Position numbers and translations under genes: made by a program. 45,548 nucleotides of DNA from Candidatus Dojkabacteria bacterium (GTDB lineage Bacteria; Patescibacteriota; Dojkabacteria; SC72; JAHDCA01): assembly GCA_027036675.1 (NCBI GenBank), contig JALWDW010000013.1:1-45548 (forward strand), written 5' to 3'. Below the pieces are notes generated by a model. That model saw only the letters and a program-made list of their open reading frames with translations, was not told where the DNA came from and made no database searches. This document shows, in pieces, positions 26,278-35,371 of this stretch; within the stretch, counting starts at the first letter, position 1, and every line of letters begins with the position of its first letter.

Positions 26278-28551
26278 ATGAATAAAAAAACTAAACCAAA
26301 GCGGTCTGGTAAAACTACCATACAATCACATACACCAGAACCTGATAAATCATCCACTCTCACCACTTCTCGTTGGTGGAAACTGGATCAAAATATTATG
26401 AACGGTGTCCGCCTCTTGTACATAGGCTTGGTAGGCTTTACCGCTCTCGCTGTAGTCACGTTATATATCATCTATGAACAGAAAGAAACTCAACACAGTC
26501 GATCCGGGAACTTCGACCGCTTTGCCAGGCTACAAGCCTCCACTTATAAGCCATTCCAAAATGCGGAAGAGTTTCGGCAATACATGGAAGAAGCCGAGCG
26601 ACACAATATGTACGGTATGGCCGATTTGAGCTTCAATGAGCGCGACATACCCATGCCAACCTCTTCCTTGGAAGGTATGGGCGTAGGCAGTGTGCCGTTC
26701 ACCTCAAGCCCAAAATTCGCCGATGACGGTACCGGTGTAGATCGTTCCCATACCAACGTACGCACAGAAGGTATCGATGAAGCGGACATCATCAAGTTGG
26801 ATGAACACGATATCTATTACAATATCGAAAATGGCAGCTTCTTGCCGGATTTTGAAGGCCCCCTACCCCGACCTATGCCGATACAAATGAAAAATGGAAC
26901 TCTGTTGAATTCCGATATCTCCGATCCAGACGTGACGGATTCAACCAAGCCGGTCCATCCACCGATCGATGAAGATATTATAAAACCCGGTATACGTATC
27001 GCGGACATCACTGACCCCCGCGATTTGGATCAATCCGCCACATTGCCACGATCAGGTGAACTTCTGCTTCACGGCAATATTTTATTAGTTGCGGGCAACG
27101 ACGTAGACAACAATCGCAAATACGCCGACAATTACTCGATCGTTGGGTATGACGTAACCTCGGGCGATCAACCGCAACTTTTGTGGCGACACACCTTGGC
27201 CGACAGCCAATATGCGCACCAAGTTTATCGTGTCGACGACAAAGTGTATCTGTTTGCATCATCGTATGTCTCGGCCGGCGATGATTGCGAAATCCCTTTG
27301 TTCACTCATGCAGACGGCAACCAAGACACCGACATACAATGCACAGATATTTACAGACACGATACACGACGTCCTTCCGATACACACCTGCAAACGGCCG
27401 TTGTAATGGATATTCAATCCGGGAAAGTATTACACACCAAAAGCTTCCTGACAGATTCCGACAATCCGATCATATATATGACCGCAAATTCGATCTATAT
27501 GGCTGACCCATCCCCGACTACCGACCAATCTACCTTGGACTTACTTCACGAAGCTACTCAAGATACATCGCTTTTCCCGAGAAAGGTTCGTAAACGTGTG
27601 GAAACCATACTTTCGTACGATATTTCCACCGACTCCAAACTATCCGAAATATCCCATACGATTGACGCATATATGGCAACACTCAGAGATGAGCAACGGG
27701 TCAATATGGAGAACAAGATGGAAGAATTCGGTACTGAGTTTTATCGCAAGCATATACGCGATTATGTACGCACCGGTATCACTGCGTTGTCAACCGATGA
27801 TCTGAGCCTGCGCGCCACCGCGTCCGTGCCCGGTTATTTGGATGATGAGTTCTCCATCGATGAATACGATGGGACCCTGCGAATGGTTACTACCGTCGAT
27901 GGGAGTTGGTGGGCTGAGAATGTGCCGAGTGAAAACGATTTGTATATCCTCGACGCAAACAATCTCAAAAAATTGTCTTCAATCCAAGGATTGGGGTTGG
28001 ATGAACGCATTTACTCCGCTCGTTTTGTCGGAGACCGAGCATATATGGTCACATTCCGACAAACAGATCCATTCTTTGTATTTGATCTGTCAGACAAAGA
28101 GTCTCCAAAGGTTGCCGGTGAATTGAAACTCCCGGGGTTCTCAACATATCTACATCCATTGCGAGATCATCTCGTGCTCGGGATTGGTCGTGATAGTAAA
28201 ACTCGTGTCAAGGCATCGCTTTTTGACACCACCGATCCACACAATCCACAAGAGGTCGCCAAACTTTCAATACCTGATGCGTATTGGTCGGAAGCCATGG
28301 ACAATCATCACGCTTTCATGGTGAACACTGATAAGGAATTTTTCTTCCTACCTACAGATGCAACCAAAGGCACGGGGTATATTGTCTCGTATGCCGGCAA
28401 CGACCTGAAGGTCATCAAGGCGCTGAGTGATTTACAATCAGTTCGGCGTGCAGTATACAGTGGCGATACGTTGTTCGCAGTCAGCGATCACGCTCTGCGA
28501 GCTTACTCGATGGATACTTGGGAAGAAGTCGATTCACTTATGTGGAAATAG
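26278..28551 (+). CDS. Secreted/membrane-anchored beta-propeller protein (Beta_propel type)
   Basis: 757 residues. A basic N-terminus and one TM helix (about 44-66) place the rest outside the membrane. The family hallmark SHTNVRTEGIDEADIIKLDE (157-176) is clear; it precedes the C-terminal beta-propeller known from archaea and many CPR genomes. Propeller blades are visible as repeated strands with aromatic/Asp turns, e.g. DPFFVFDLSDKESPKVAGEL, LFDTTDPHNPQEVAKLSI and AVSDHALRAYSMDTWEEV. About 450-510 carries a charged helical insert. Function in the family is unknown; adhesion, peptide binding or cell-surface assembly have been considered. It is divergent from the giant gene cluster, so shared regulation is possible. 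No Shine-Dalgarno; TATAAA at 26260-26265 may be its -10. The last 12 bases around its stop recur at 28663. Confidence 0.85.
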   Translation: MNKKTKPKRSGKTTIQSHTPEPDKSSTLTTSRWWKLDQNIMNGVRLLYIGLVGFTALAVVTLYIIYEQKETQHSRSGNFDRFARLQASTYKPFQNAEEFRQYMEEAERHNMYGMADLSFNERDIPMPTSSLEGMGVGSVPFTSSPKFADDGTGVDRSHTNVRTEGIDEADIIKLDEHDIYYNIENGSFLPDFEGPLPRPMPIQMKNGTLLNSDISDPDVTDSTKPVHPPIDEDIIKPGIRIADITDPRDLDQSATLPRSGELLLHGNILLVAGNDVDNNRKYADNYSIVGYDVTSGDQPQLLWRHTLADSQYAHQVYRVDDKVYLFASSYVSAGDDCEIPLFTHADGNQDTDIQCTDIYRHDTRRPSDTHLQTAVVMDIQSGKVLHTKSFLTDSDNPIIYMTANSIYMADPSPTTDQSTLDLLHEATQDTSLFPRKVRKRVETILSYDISTDSKLSEISHTIDAYMATLRDEQRVNMENKMEEFGTEFYRKHIRDYVRTGITALSTDDLSLRATASVPGYLDDEFSIDEYDGTLRMVTTVDGSWWAENVPSENDLYILDANNLKKLSSIQGLGLDERIYSARFVGDRAYMVTFRQTDPFFVFDLSDKESPKVAGELKLPGFSTYLHPLRDHLVLGIGRDSKTRVKASLFDTTDPHNPQEVAKLSIPDAYWSEAMDNHHAFMVNTDKEFFFLPTDATKGTGYIVSYAGNDLKVIKALSDLQSVRRAVYSGDTLFAVSDHALRAYSMDTWEEVDSLMWK

Positions 28552-28674
28552 ATCTTGCGCAGCTTTGGCAAATAAGCTCATCTTAGTGACGGTCGAGAAG
28601 CGGCTGATACACTCCCACTCCCGCCACGGGATGGGCAATTATCAAGAAGGGTATCTTCTGATGAAATAGATCTT
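28545..28674. repeat. Direct repeat of the beta-propeller gene's last codons
   Basis: GAAATAGATCTT occurs at 28545-28556 (including the TAG stop) and again at 28663-28674. The bases after each copy are also alike (GCTTTGGCAAA against GTTTCCGAAA). This may be a remnant of a local duplication of the gene's tail. Confidence 0.5.
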
Positions 28675-28763
28675 CCAGAAGTTTCCGAAAGAAAATGTCA
28701 AATATATTGATATTGGCCGACTGTATCAGGAACAGAAAGTGCGTGCGATCCCGTGAAACACCC

Positions 28764-29582
28764 CTACCCCACCTGTGAAACGTTTGTATACCTCCCGCCC
28801 CCAAACCTGCGATTTCGTTTGGTATATTCTATGATTAGCTCCTTCAACCGGTTGGATGTGAAATCCGGAAACAGGTCGTCTATCATAAACAACTCCGCGT
28901 AAGTGGACTGCAATGGCAAAAAACCGCTGGTACGTTGCTCACCCGATGTACGGATGATCATGTCCGGTTTGGGCAATCCTGACGTATCCAGGTAATTCAT
29001 GATCAATTCCTCATTTACTTTGCTGGCCGGGACACCGTCCTTGATGATTTGTTGTATGGCTCGCACCACTTCGTCCGTACCTCCGTAATCCAACGCTATC
29101 GCAAAAGTACTCCGATCGTAGTTTTTCGTTTTTTCTTCCAGGTCAAAAAATATATCCATCAATTTCCTTGGCAATCTGTCTTTCCGACCCAAATGTCGAA
29201 ACCGTACATTCTCACTCAAAAATTCCTTCCTAAACTTCCTCGCGTACCGGATAAAGAGATTGATCAAGAACTTCACTTCGGCTTTGCTTCGAGACCAATT
29301 TTCAGTTGAAAACCCCCACAATGTTATAGCTTCTATGCCCAGTTCCTTGCCGGCCAGGGCCAATTCTCGCACACGTTCGGAACCCGCTCTATGCCCCTCT
29401 GTCGGCTCCAGGCCACGTCGCAACGCCCATCGCCTATTCCCGTCCATGATGATGGCTATATGCCTTGGCAACGCCTCTTGAGGGATTTGGTTGAACTCTT
29501 CGTCGATGGAATCGGCAGTCGCGTCGCCAGATACCATAGTTCCCTCGTTTTTTTGCCCTTTTGCTTTCACTTTTGCTTTCAT
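28764..29582 (-). CDS. uppS: Undecaprenyl (polyprenyl) diphosphate synthase
   Basis: 272 residues from the ATG at 29582; the frame extends to an ATG at 29636, but homology begins only after about 60 residues. A cis-prenyltransferase that adds isopentenyl units to farnesyl diphosphate, making the lipid carrier for cell-wall sugars. Signatures: HIAIIMDGNRRWA with the catalytic Asp, EGHRAGSERV, LWGFSTENWSRS, ALDYGGTDEVVRA, and PDMIIRTSGEQRTSGFLPLQ followed by YAEL and DLFPDF. The first about 60 residues before the core are Lys/Glu-rich and non-conserved. No Shine-Dalgarno is seen. It lies 103 bp after the membrane-anchored unknown on the same strand. No cdsA is adjacent. Confidence 0.93.
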   Translation of the reverse strand: MKAKVKAKGQKNEGTMVSGDATADSIDEEFNQIPQEALPRHIAIIMDGNRRWALRRGLEPTEGHRAGSERVRELALAGKELGIEAITLWGFSTENWSRSKAEVKFLINLFIRYARKFRKEFLSENVRFRHLGRKDRLPRKLMDIFFDLEEKTKNYDRSTFAIALDYGGTDEVVRAIQQIIKDGVPASKVNEELIMNYLDTSGLPKPDMIIRTSGEQRTSGFLPLQSTYAELFMIDDLFPDFTSNRLKELIIEYTKRNRRFGGGRYTNVSQVG

Positions 29583-29685
29583 ATGTTGTAATAAATGATC
29601 TTGATTGGTCCTCCGAGTGTAACATATTTTCAGCAAAGGTGCTTGAAACGATGTACTTCAGATATATATATATCACGCCTCAAAC

Positions 29686-30933
29686 TTACTGAGTTGAGTC
29701 GTCCTGCCAATCTATATGAAAATCTGACCTGTTGCAATGAAACCTCAAAAACGGCTTCCATTTTCGAGCTCCTGCGTCGGCTTCTGTTGCCATCCGAGCC
29801 TCAAAATATTTTCCATTTTCATCGCTATCGGTAGTCGGCATCTCTTCCAATTCCAAACCTGCGGGATTTTGCCCGGGAGCGTCGTATACCAATTTTTTTT
29901 CGCAAAAGATACTATTGTTGTCGTGAAAGACGGTTCCATACCTGTACGCATCGCCAGATGAAGGATTGGCTTCAAAGTCAATTTGTAGTGATTTCACTTG
30001 CAGTTTAGGAATGTATTTACCTCTGAAAAAGGCTCGCGTCTCCGAGAAGTCTATAATTCCGGCATTTTCTTGTCGAGTATCTACCGATTCATCTGTTACC
30101 GGCAAATAGTGAAGTCGTACCGCAAAGAGTCCGTATGTATCCCCTTGCGGTATGACAAATTCATCACTTTCAGCGATTTTTACATACAATGGGAGAGGAT
30201 CAGAGCATCGTGGCGCAATATATAACAAATAATGCCCGTCCGACAAGTAGTAAGATTCTCGTCCTGCACTATTCGTCAAAAACTTAAGTCTGCCACTACC
30301 TACTCCATCAACCAATTCAAAACCACTACTGCCATCCATGTTGCAACCACGCGCATAACGTGACAGGAAAACCTTTCCATCGGCATCACGTAAATAATAG
30401 GTACCCGACAACGGGTGCAACGGATATTTGTACGGTACGTTCATTTTTTCCACCACATCGTAAATAGTTTGTTGCGTGTGAAAATCACCATCATGTACAA
30501 AGTATGATTTACTGCCGTTATTGACCACTATACCTATCGGCTCGTCAGGTTCTATTTTATCGATATACAACGGTTCGATAGTCAGATCCGGTGAATATCG
30601 CTCTGGAAAGAAAAAGAATTTATCGGCGTCCCCGGCGCGAGCCAGAATCTTCTCATCATCGTACACCATTGTAACATATACGGCTCCATCGCGTTTTTCG
30701 TATACTACATGAGTATCCAACGGATTGAATTTGCTTCGAAACCGACGTAAAAGATCTCCCCCGCCTTGTACTTTTGGATTGGTACGTTCCAGAGCCACAT
30801 CTTCTCTTGCTTGCAATGCAAAATACGTCAATTGCAAGTACCCGAAGCTTTGATACACAAGGTACGAGATAATAGCAATCACCGCAAGCGGTATGATTAG
30901 TCGGGACTTTTTGCCGTTTAGTCTACATGCCAT
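29686..30933 (-). CDS. Membrane-anchored extracytoplasmic protein of unknown function
   Basis: 415 residues from the ATG at 30933. A basic N-terminus (ACRLNGKKSR) precedes one TM helix (about 12-30); the remainder is hydrophilic and rich in beta strands, with several Tyr/Asp motifs (e.g. SYFVHDGDFH, GTYYLRDADGKVFLSRY, ESYYLSDGHYLLYI) that look like repeated short beta-hairpin units. Four cysteines are scattered. I recognise no family. An extended -10, TGG-TACAAT (30951-30943), ends 9 nt before this ATG; the further frame to 30954 overlaps that promoter and is rejected. It lies between the HAD gene and uppS, all on one strand. Confidence 0.7.
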   Translation of the reverse strand: MACRLNGKKSRLIIPLAVIAIISYLVYQSFGYLQLTYFALQAREDVALERTNPKVQGGGDLLRRFRSKFNPLDTHVVYEKRDGAVYVTMVYDDEKILARAGDADKFFFFPERYSPDLTIEPLYIDKIEPDEPIGIVVNNGSKSYFVHDGDFHTQQTIYDVVEKMNVPYKYPLHPLSGTYYLRDADGKVFLSRYARGCNMDGSSGFELVDGVGSGRLKFLTNSAGRESYYLSDGHYLLYIAPRCSDPLPLYVKIAESDEFVIPQGDTYGLFAVRLHYLPVTDESVDTRQENAGIIDFSETRAFFRGKYIPKLQVKSLQIDFEANPSSGDAYRYGTVFHDNNSIFCEKKLVYDAPGQNPAGLELEEMPTTDSDENGKYFEARMATEADAGARKWKPFLRFHCNRSDFHIDWQDDSTQ

Positions 30934-30942
30934 GATTATTTG

Positions 30943-30951
30943 ATTGTACCA
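30943..30951 (-). promoter_or_regulatory. Extended -10 of the membrane-anchored unknown
   Basis: Minus strand TGG-TACAAT, 9 nt before the ATG at 30933; predicted leader of about 2-3 nt. Confidence 0.55.
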
Positions 30952-30977
30952 CACGGTTCACAGCTACACTCTCCACC

Positions 30978-31649
30978 CTACTCGGTAACAGTCCTCAAAT
31001 ACTCGGGTAAATCGTCGATACTACACAGTATACACTGTGGCGCCACCCCGACCTTTTCGAAATCCTCTCGAGTATGGAAACCGGTAAGCACTGCTGCAAA
31101 ATCCATCCCTGCTCCGTCGGCCGCTTGATAATCTCGCACGTCATCACCTACATAAATCATATCTCTCTGCCCGATTTCCTGCTCTGCAAAAAACTCGATC
31201 AATGGATCGAAGGTCCGCGGGTCGGGTTTATGTACTTTTGTGATTTCCTCGGTTTGTAGGAAATCAAAAAGATTTTTCGGGATATCTGTGTCTGATAATG
31301 TCTTCGTCAGGCCAGACTGGCTGGCAGATGTTAGTACGGCCATGCGGTAGGTTTTATGTAATTCTTCCAATACATTCTTAGCTTGACCCAAAGCAGAAAA
31401 CTTAATGTCTTTTACAATTCCCTTTATTCGTTTACGAAACAAATCCATATTTTCAGGTTTTTCGCGAAATAATTTGAGCCAAAATTCATGTTGTGGAAGT
31501 CCCCATAACTTACGCATCTCACTTTCCACATCTATATCCAGATCTGGATAATATAGGTCTCGCATACGTGTATGTAAAACCAGTGAAGAAGCAAAAGTAT
31601 CTATGATCGTCATATCTAAGTCCAACACTACCACTTTGTACTTTTGCAT
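30978..31649 (-). CDS. HAD-superfamily hydrolase (phosphoglycolate phosphatase-like)
   Basis: 223 residues, cytoplasmic. The four HAD motifs are present: motif I VVVLDLDMTIID (7-18, nucleophile and acid/base Asp), motif II AVLTSAS (Ser/Thr), motif III Lys within KVHKPDP, and motif IV IYVGDDVRDYQAA (GDDxxD metal ligands). A helical cap lies between motifs I and II, as in subfamily I phosphatases. The substrate cannot be read from the sequence; sugar phosphates, phosphoglycolate or nucleotides are possible. It begins 34 bp after the tRNA-Arg array and has neither a clear promoter nor a Shine-Dalgarno of its own, so it may be expressed by read-through. Confidence 0.88.
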   Translation of the reverse strand: MQKYKVVVLDLDMTIIDTFASSLVLHTRMRDLYYPDLDIDVESEMRKLWGLPQHEFWLKLFREKPENMDLFRKRIKGIVKDIKFSALGQAKNVLEELHKTYRMAVLTSASQSGLTKTLSDTDIPKNLFDFLQTEEITKVHKPDPRTFDPLIEFFAEQEIGQRDMIYVGDDVRDYQAADGAGMDFAAVLTGFHTREDFEKVGVAPQCILCSIDDLPEYLRTVTE

Positions 31650-31683
31650 ATTTGTGTGAGGGTTTCATTAAATTTCAATATTT

Positions 31684-31757
31684 CGAACCCGGCCGGAATC
31701 GAACCGGCAACCTTCAGTTCCGCAAACTGATGCTCTATCCGATTGAGCTACGGGTTC
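31684..31757 (-). tRNA. tRNA-Arg (anticodon GCG)
   Basis: Acceptor GAACCCG/CGGGTTC, D-arm with A20, anticodon stem TCAGT/ACTGA, loop TTGCGGA (anticodon GCG, codons CGC/CGU), T-arm GCCGG-TTCGATT-CCGGC, discriminator G. A genomic GCG Arg anticodon is unusual: most bacteria encode ACG and convert A34 to inosine. CCA is not encoded. Last of three tandem tRNA-Arg genes. Confidence 0.93.
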
Positions 31758-31763
31758 ACAAAA

Positions 31764-31837
31764 CACATCCGGAGGGATTCGAACCCACAACCCCTGGTTC
31801 CGAAGACCAGTGCTCTATCCAGTTGAGCTACGGATGC
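31764..31837 (-). tRNA. tRNA-Arg (anticodon UCG)
   Basis: Acceptor GCATCCG/CGGATGT (G-U end pair), D-arm with A20, anticodon stem CTGGT/ACCAG, loop CTTCGGA (anticodon UCG, codon CGA), T-arm GTGGG-TTCGAAT-CCCTC, discriminator G. CCA is not encoded. Middle gene of the array. Confidence 0.92.
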
Positions 31838-31844
31838 ATATATT

Positions 31845-31918
<74 letters not shown>

Positions 31919-31943
31919 AGTTTCTTTGTGAACAAACGCAGGA

Positions 31944-31949
31944 ATTATA
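31944..31949 (-). promoter_or_regulatory. Promoter of the tRNA-Arg array
   Basis: TATAAT on the minus strand, 25 nt upstream of the first tRNA, with start expected near 31937. The -35 is poorly defined. It lies in the 74-bp gap after the MBL gene. Confidence 0.55.
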
Positions 31950-31992
31950 CAGCAAATCGACTGATTTTGCGAATAGGTTCTCTCCCCCCCCC

Positions 31993-32838
31993 CTACAATT
32001 CCACCACCACATCGCCGGTCTGCCAAGTGATCGCATAGGGGATACCTTTTCGCGCAAACAAATCAACAGTCTTCTTACCGGGATGACCGTAATCATTGTT
32101 CTCGCCGACACTGCATACAGCCATATCCGGATGCACCTGATCCAAAAACCGTTCCGTGCTTGAAGTGTTGGAACAATGATGTCCGGCTTTCAAGACGTTG
32201 ACACGAGTAATGTCATCCAAAACACCGCTCGCAAGCAATTCCGACTCCAATTCCTTCTCCGCATCTCCCATAAATAAGTAATTTTCACCATCGTATGTCA
32301 GAAGGACCACCACCGAATCATTGTTGATGTTTTTCTTTGCTGGTAACCACCCTTCTTTGCCCCGTCGATGACAGATTTCATCATCCGGATTACCGACCCG
32401 CGTGAAGCTTATAGGGTATAAGATATACAAAGTTGCATCCTCGTTGATTTCTATTTTGTCCACTGCGATACCCTTACCTGCGGCTGCTTCCACAAATTCG
32501 GTATAACCATCCGTACGGTAACAAACCGGATTGTAAACATACACATCCACCTCATATCTTTCCTGCACATCCACCAACCCCGAGATGTGATCAGCATGCG
32601 GATGGGTCAATATCATCAATTCAATCGTACGGTCGACAAAAGGCATATATTTTCCCAACTTGTAAACCACTTCGTCAGTCGGCCCACCATCTATCAAAAT
32701 ATCGAAATCCCCTATCTGTATCAACGCAGAATCCCCTTGCCCTATGTCAAAGTAGATGATCCGATCGTGGTGTGCCGGGCCGGAAATACGCATCAACACC
32801 GCCACGATCACCGTAAAAGCCATTACGATCCTTTGCAC
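31993..32838 (-). CDS. ComEC-type metallo-beta-lactamase-fold hydrolase (detached ComEC C-terminal domain)
   Basis: 281 residues from the GTG at 32838. A short hydrophobic N-terminus (MAFTVIVAVLM) suggests export or anchoring. The MBL metal motif LTHPHADHISGL (HxHxDH) is complete; FDIGQGDSALIQ, LIDGGP, YLFMGDA (Asp ligand), LKAGHHCS (His ligand) and GHPGKKTVDL are typical of the ComEC C-terminal domain, thought to degrade the non-transported DNA strand. In most bacteria it is fused to ComEC; here it is a separate gene 4 bp after the comEC stop. AAAGGAGG (32854-32847) overlaps the end of comEC and lies 8 nt before the GTG, so translation is probably coupled. ATG 32823 is an alternative start. 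Confidence 0.9.
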   Translation of the reverse strand: MQRIVMAFTVIVAVLMRISGPAHHDRIIYFDIGQGDSALIQIGDFDILIDGGPTDEVVYKLGKYMPFVDRTIELMILTHPHADHISGLVDVQERYEVDVYVYNPVCYRTDGYTEFVEAAAGKGIAVDKIEINEDATLYILYPISFTRVGNPDDEICHRRGKEGWLPAKKNINNDSVVVLLTYDGENYLFMGDAEKELESELLASGVLDDITRVNVLKAGHHCSNTSSTERFLDQVHPDMAVCSVGENNDYGHPGKKTVDLFARKGIPYAITWQTGDVVVEL

Positions 32839-32842
32839 GACC

Positions 32843-34354
32843 TCAGCCTCCTTTCACGTTGATATAGTTCCACGGGACTTTGTTAGCAAACTCAATCACC
32901 AACTCAAAACTTTTGAGCTGAATATATGCCAACTGAAAAATATATGGGGCGATATGTGTTTGCACAAAATCTACCGGTACGAAACTTGTCGATACGGCCA
33001 CAAGACCTATGAAGATAGTGCTTTCCCCTATCGGCATCACTACGGCGTTGACCGGTACGGCCAGCAGGCTGAACCCACCAAACGTATACACGCTTACCGG
33101 CAACGTCGCGATCGTCGCAGCCAATGATGGGAGTATATTTTCCCTGACAAATCGCCCCACGTACTTACGGAAGCGGTTTTCCATGTATGGCAAAAGATAC
33201 AGTAACCCTGCAGTCGCGGAAGCAGACAATTGGAACCCCACATCATAGATAATCAGCGGCTTATAAAAAAGAAAACATCCTATCGACAGTGAAAAGACTT
33301 GATTGACTTCCACCGCCCTTTTGAAATATTTCCCCATGAGGAAAATTGTACCCATCAAACTTGCCCGCACTATGGACGCTCCCATACCCGCCAATATGGC
33401 AAATGCCCAGACCATCACCACTGTCAACAAGATTCTGACACGAAACGGTAAAAACGGAGCGAAAGTCCCAACCCCCAATATGATCAAAGTCACATTGTAA
33501 CCGCTTGCGGATACGATATGCGAAGTCCCCGTATGACGCAACGCATCCGAAAAGTCCTCACCAAACACCCGCTTGTCGCCGAACAAAATCCCCGCCAAAA
33601 GCGAGGCTTGCGGTTCCGGCAACGCCCGCATGACAATACTCACCACCCTACCTTTGATCTGAAACAATCGCCGATACACTCTCAAACTCCATTGCGTGAT
33701 CTCCCTGTCTTCACAACGCACCGATCGTGAGTTAACTTGATAAAAAATATTCCGGATCGCCAAATATCGAGGGTAATCAAATCCCTCAAATTTTTCGGGC
33801 ACGTCAATCCTCCCACGCAAGATGCAGTATTGCCCCACTTGCGTCGCGGTATGGCGTGGAACATTTGCATTGGTCAATGTTTCACGCACTTCGCCGTCGT
33901 TCACATTGTCCACCCGCAGTACCAGTTGCTGATTTTTGTGACGATGATACGGTTGCCGCACCACCCACCCGCTGACAGTCACCCGCCTCCCGACAAAACC
34001 CTCAAGCGCTGACCTTCCATGCACCAGATCCGTTTGCGCCAGATACACACGACCTCCCGTCAACACGCATACTACGGCCAATATCATATAGAAACCCAAC
34101 CGAATACCATGTTTAGATTCGCCGCGATATACCCATTTCCTCAAAAGATAAAAAGCCACCGAACCCGCACCCCATATAAGTCCCACATGCCAAACGATCT
34201 GCCGGCACCCCACCCCTTGCGCCATATCGGGCAAGGACAAAACCAGGATAGCGAGCACCACCACCGTCAGGATCGACACGCGCAACAAGATACGACCCGC
34301 CAAGTACTCGCCAAGCGACAAGATTTTTGTTCGCAAAGAATTCTCAGCCTGCAT
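32843..34354 (-). CDS. comEC: ComEC/Rec2 DNA-uptake channel (without MBL domain)
   Basis: 503 residues, polytopic membrane protein moving single-stranded DNA across the membrane during transformation. Two or three N-terminal TM helices, then an OB-like DUF4131 region (GFVGRRVTVSGWVVRQPYHR, then GQYCILRGRI), then the Competence domain: LLAGILFGDKRVFGEDFSDA, the signature RHTGTSHIVSASGYNV, ASIVRASLMG, and a bundle of about eight helices. The C-terminal MBL domain is encoded separately downstream. The start overlaps the end of comEA by 11 bp (ATGCAGGCTGA), a translational-coupling arrangement. No strong Shine-Dalgarno. Confidence 0.94.
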   Translation of the reverse strand: MQAENSLRTKILSLGEYLAGRILLRVSILTVVVLAILVLSLPDMAQGVGCRQIVWHVGLIWGAGSVAFYLLRKWVYRGESKHGIRLGFYMILAVVCVLTGGRVYLAQTDLVHGRSALEGFVGRRVTVSGWVVRQPYHRHKNQQLVLRVDNVNDGEVRETLTNANVPRHTATQVGQYCILRGRIDVPEKFEGFDYPRYLAIRNIFYQVNSRSVRCEDREITQWSLRVYRRLFQIKGRVVSIVMRALPEPQASLLAGILFGDKRVFGEDFSDALRHTGTSHIVSASGYNVTLIILGVGTFAPFLPFRVRILLTVVMVWAFAILAGMGASIVRASLMGTIFLMGKYFKRAVEVNQVFSLSIGCFLFYKPLIIYDVGFQLSASATAGLLYLLPYMENRFRKYVGRFVRENILPSLAATIATLPVSVYTFGGFSLLAVPVNAVVMPIGESTIFIGLVAVSTSFVPVDFVQTHIAPYIFQLAYIQLKSFELVIEFANKVPWNYINVKGG

Positions 34355-35309
34355 CTATCTCACAAAGTGACGGTGTGATCTTATCCAAAGTCGCCTCTCC
34401 TATACCTCGAATATTCAGCAACTCCGCAAATTCGCTGTACGGTCGTCCGTTGATAATCTTTTCGGCGGTCGACGGACCAATCCCCTTGATAGACTCCAAC
34501 TGCTCCGCAGATGCTGTGTTTATATCGATACATTCTGCAGTGTCCGAATCCACTTGGTCTGTTGTATCATTATTATCTTGTTCCTCGCCATCATCATTTG
34601 TTTCCTCTCTTTCTATCACATCCTTCCGTTGCTCATTCTTCTCACTTTGCTTCTTATGCTCCGTATCGTCATTAATTGCTGTGTTGTCCACATCTTCGCA
34701 ACGTCCACCCTTGCCACAATTCGCCATGCCTACCGATATATCGGTCAACAGAGATTCCAACGTTCGACTGCAAACCGCATTGACCAATACAGGCTGACAC
34801 ACCGCTTCGTCTTCATACGGGATATAGTATTTGGCGCCATCGACCACCTGCTGAGCGAGGTTGATGCGTTGCGCCACAAATTTCTGCGCATACCCTCCCA
34901 AGTTGAACCCACCGGCCCGTTGCACCGCTTCACTCAGGGTGTCCCCGGCATGCATGCAATACACGTCCGGCTTCACCACGGCGCCGGCGATATCCACGTT
35001 GACGCATTTGCCTCGGCCACCAGCCTCATCTTCCATACCCCCACCTCCGGGCCGGATATCGCCGGCGCCTCCCGTTTCCCGACCACCTGAGTTTGGGTTT
35101 GCCCCAACCTGATTTCCTGTCTCCTCTGCTTTATTACACACTCCCCCACCCTTTCGCAGGTCTCTCTGCGTATAAACCGCTGTACCATACCCGGCAATGA
35201 AGCAAAGCGCAGCTCCGATACTCAACACCAGCACGATATTCCTGCATATCCGCACCACCAACGCCCGAAACCACCTATGATTTTGTAATTCGGCATGAGA
35301 GACACCCAT
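34344..35309 (-). CDS. comEA: ComEA-like DNA-binding competence protein
   Basis: 321 residues, longer than typical ComEA (about 200). One N-terminal TM helix (about 18-42), then a Gly-rich linker, an SLBB-like domain (about 107-170; VNVDIAGAVVKPDVYCMHAG, DTLSEAVQRAGGF), a Glu/Asp/Asn/Lys-rich low-complexity spacer (about 205-258), and a C-terminal helix-hairpin-helix pair (CIDINTASAEQLESIKGIG, NIRGIGEATLDKI) that binds double-stranded DNA. It hands DNA to ComEC, with which it overlaps. The acidic spacer is unusual and may set the reach of the HhH domain. A TAATAT box (35321-35316) ends 6 nt before the ATG, so the comEA-comEC-MBL mRNA should be leaderless at its 5' end. Confidence 0.92.
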   Translation of the reverse strand: MGVSHAELQNHRWFRALVVRICRNIVLVLSIGAALCFIAGYGTAVYTQRDLRKGGGVCNKAEETGNQVGANPNSGGRETGGAGDIRPGGGGMEDEAGGRGKCVNVDIAGAVVKPDVYCMHAGDTLSEAVQRAGGFNLGGYAQKFVAQRINLAQQVVDGAKYYIPYEDEAVCQPVLVNAVCSRTLESLLTDISVGMANCGKGGRCEDVDNTAINDDTEHKKQSEKNEQRKDVIEREETNDDGEEQDNNDTTDQVDSDTAECIDINTASAEQLESIKGIGPSTAEKIINGRPYSEFAELLNIRGIGEATLDKITPSLCEIDAG

Positions 35310-35315
35310 GCTCCG

Positions 35316-35321
35316 ATATTA
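35316..35321 (-). promoter_or_regulatory. -10 box of the comEA-comEC-MBL operon
   Basis: TAATAT on the minus strand, preceded by TTG, ending 6 nt before the ATG at 35309. Weak hexamer (4 of 6) but at the same spacing as the other leaderless candidates. Confidence 0.45.
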
Positions 35322-35371
35322 CAAGATCAATATGAAATATCTCTGAAATCTTGATGAAAAAAACGTACCTT

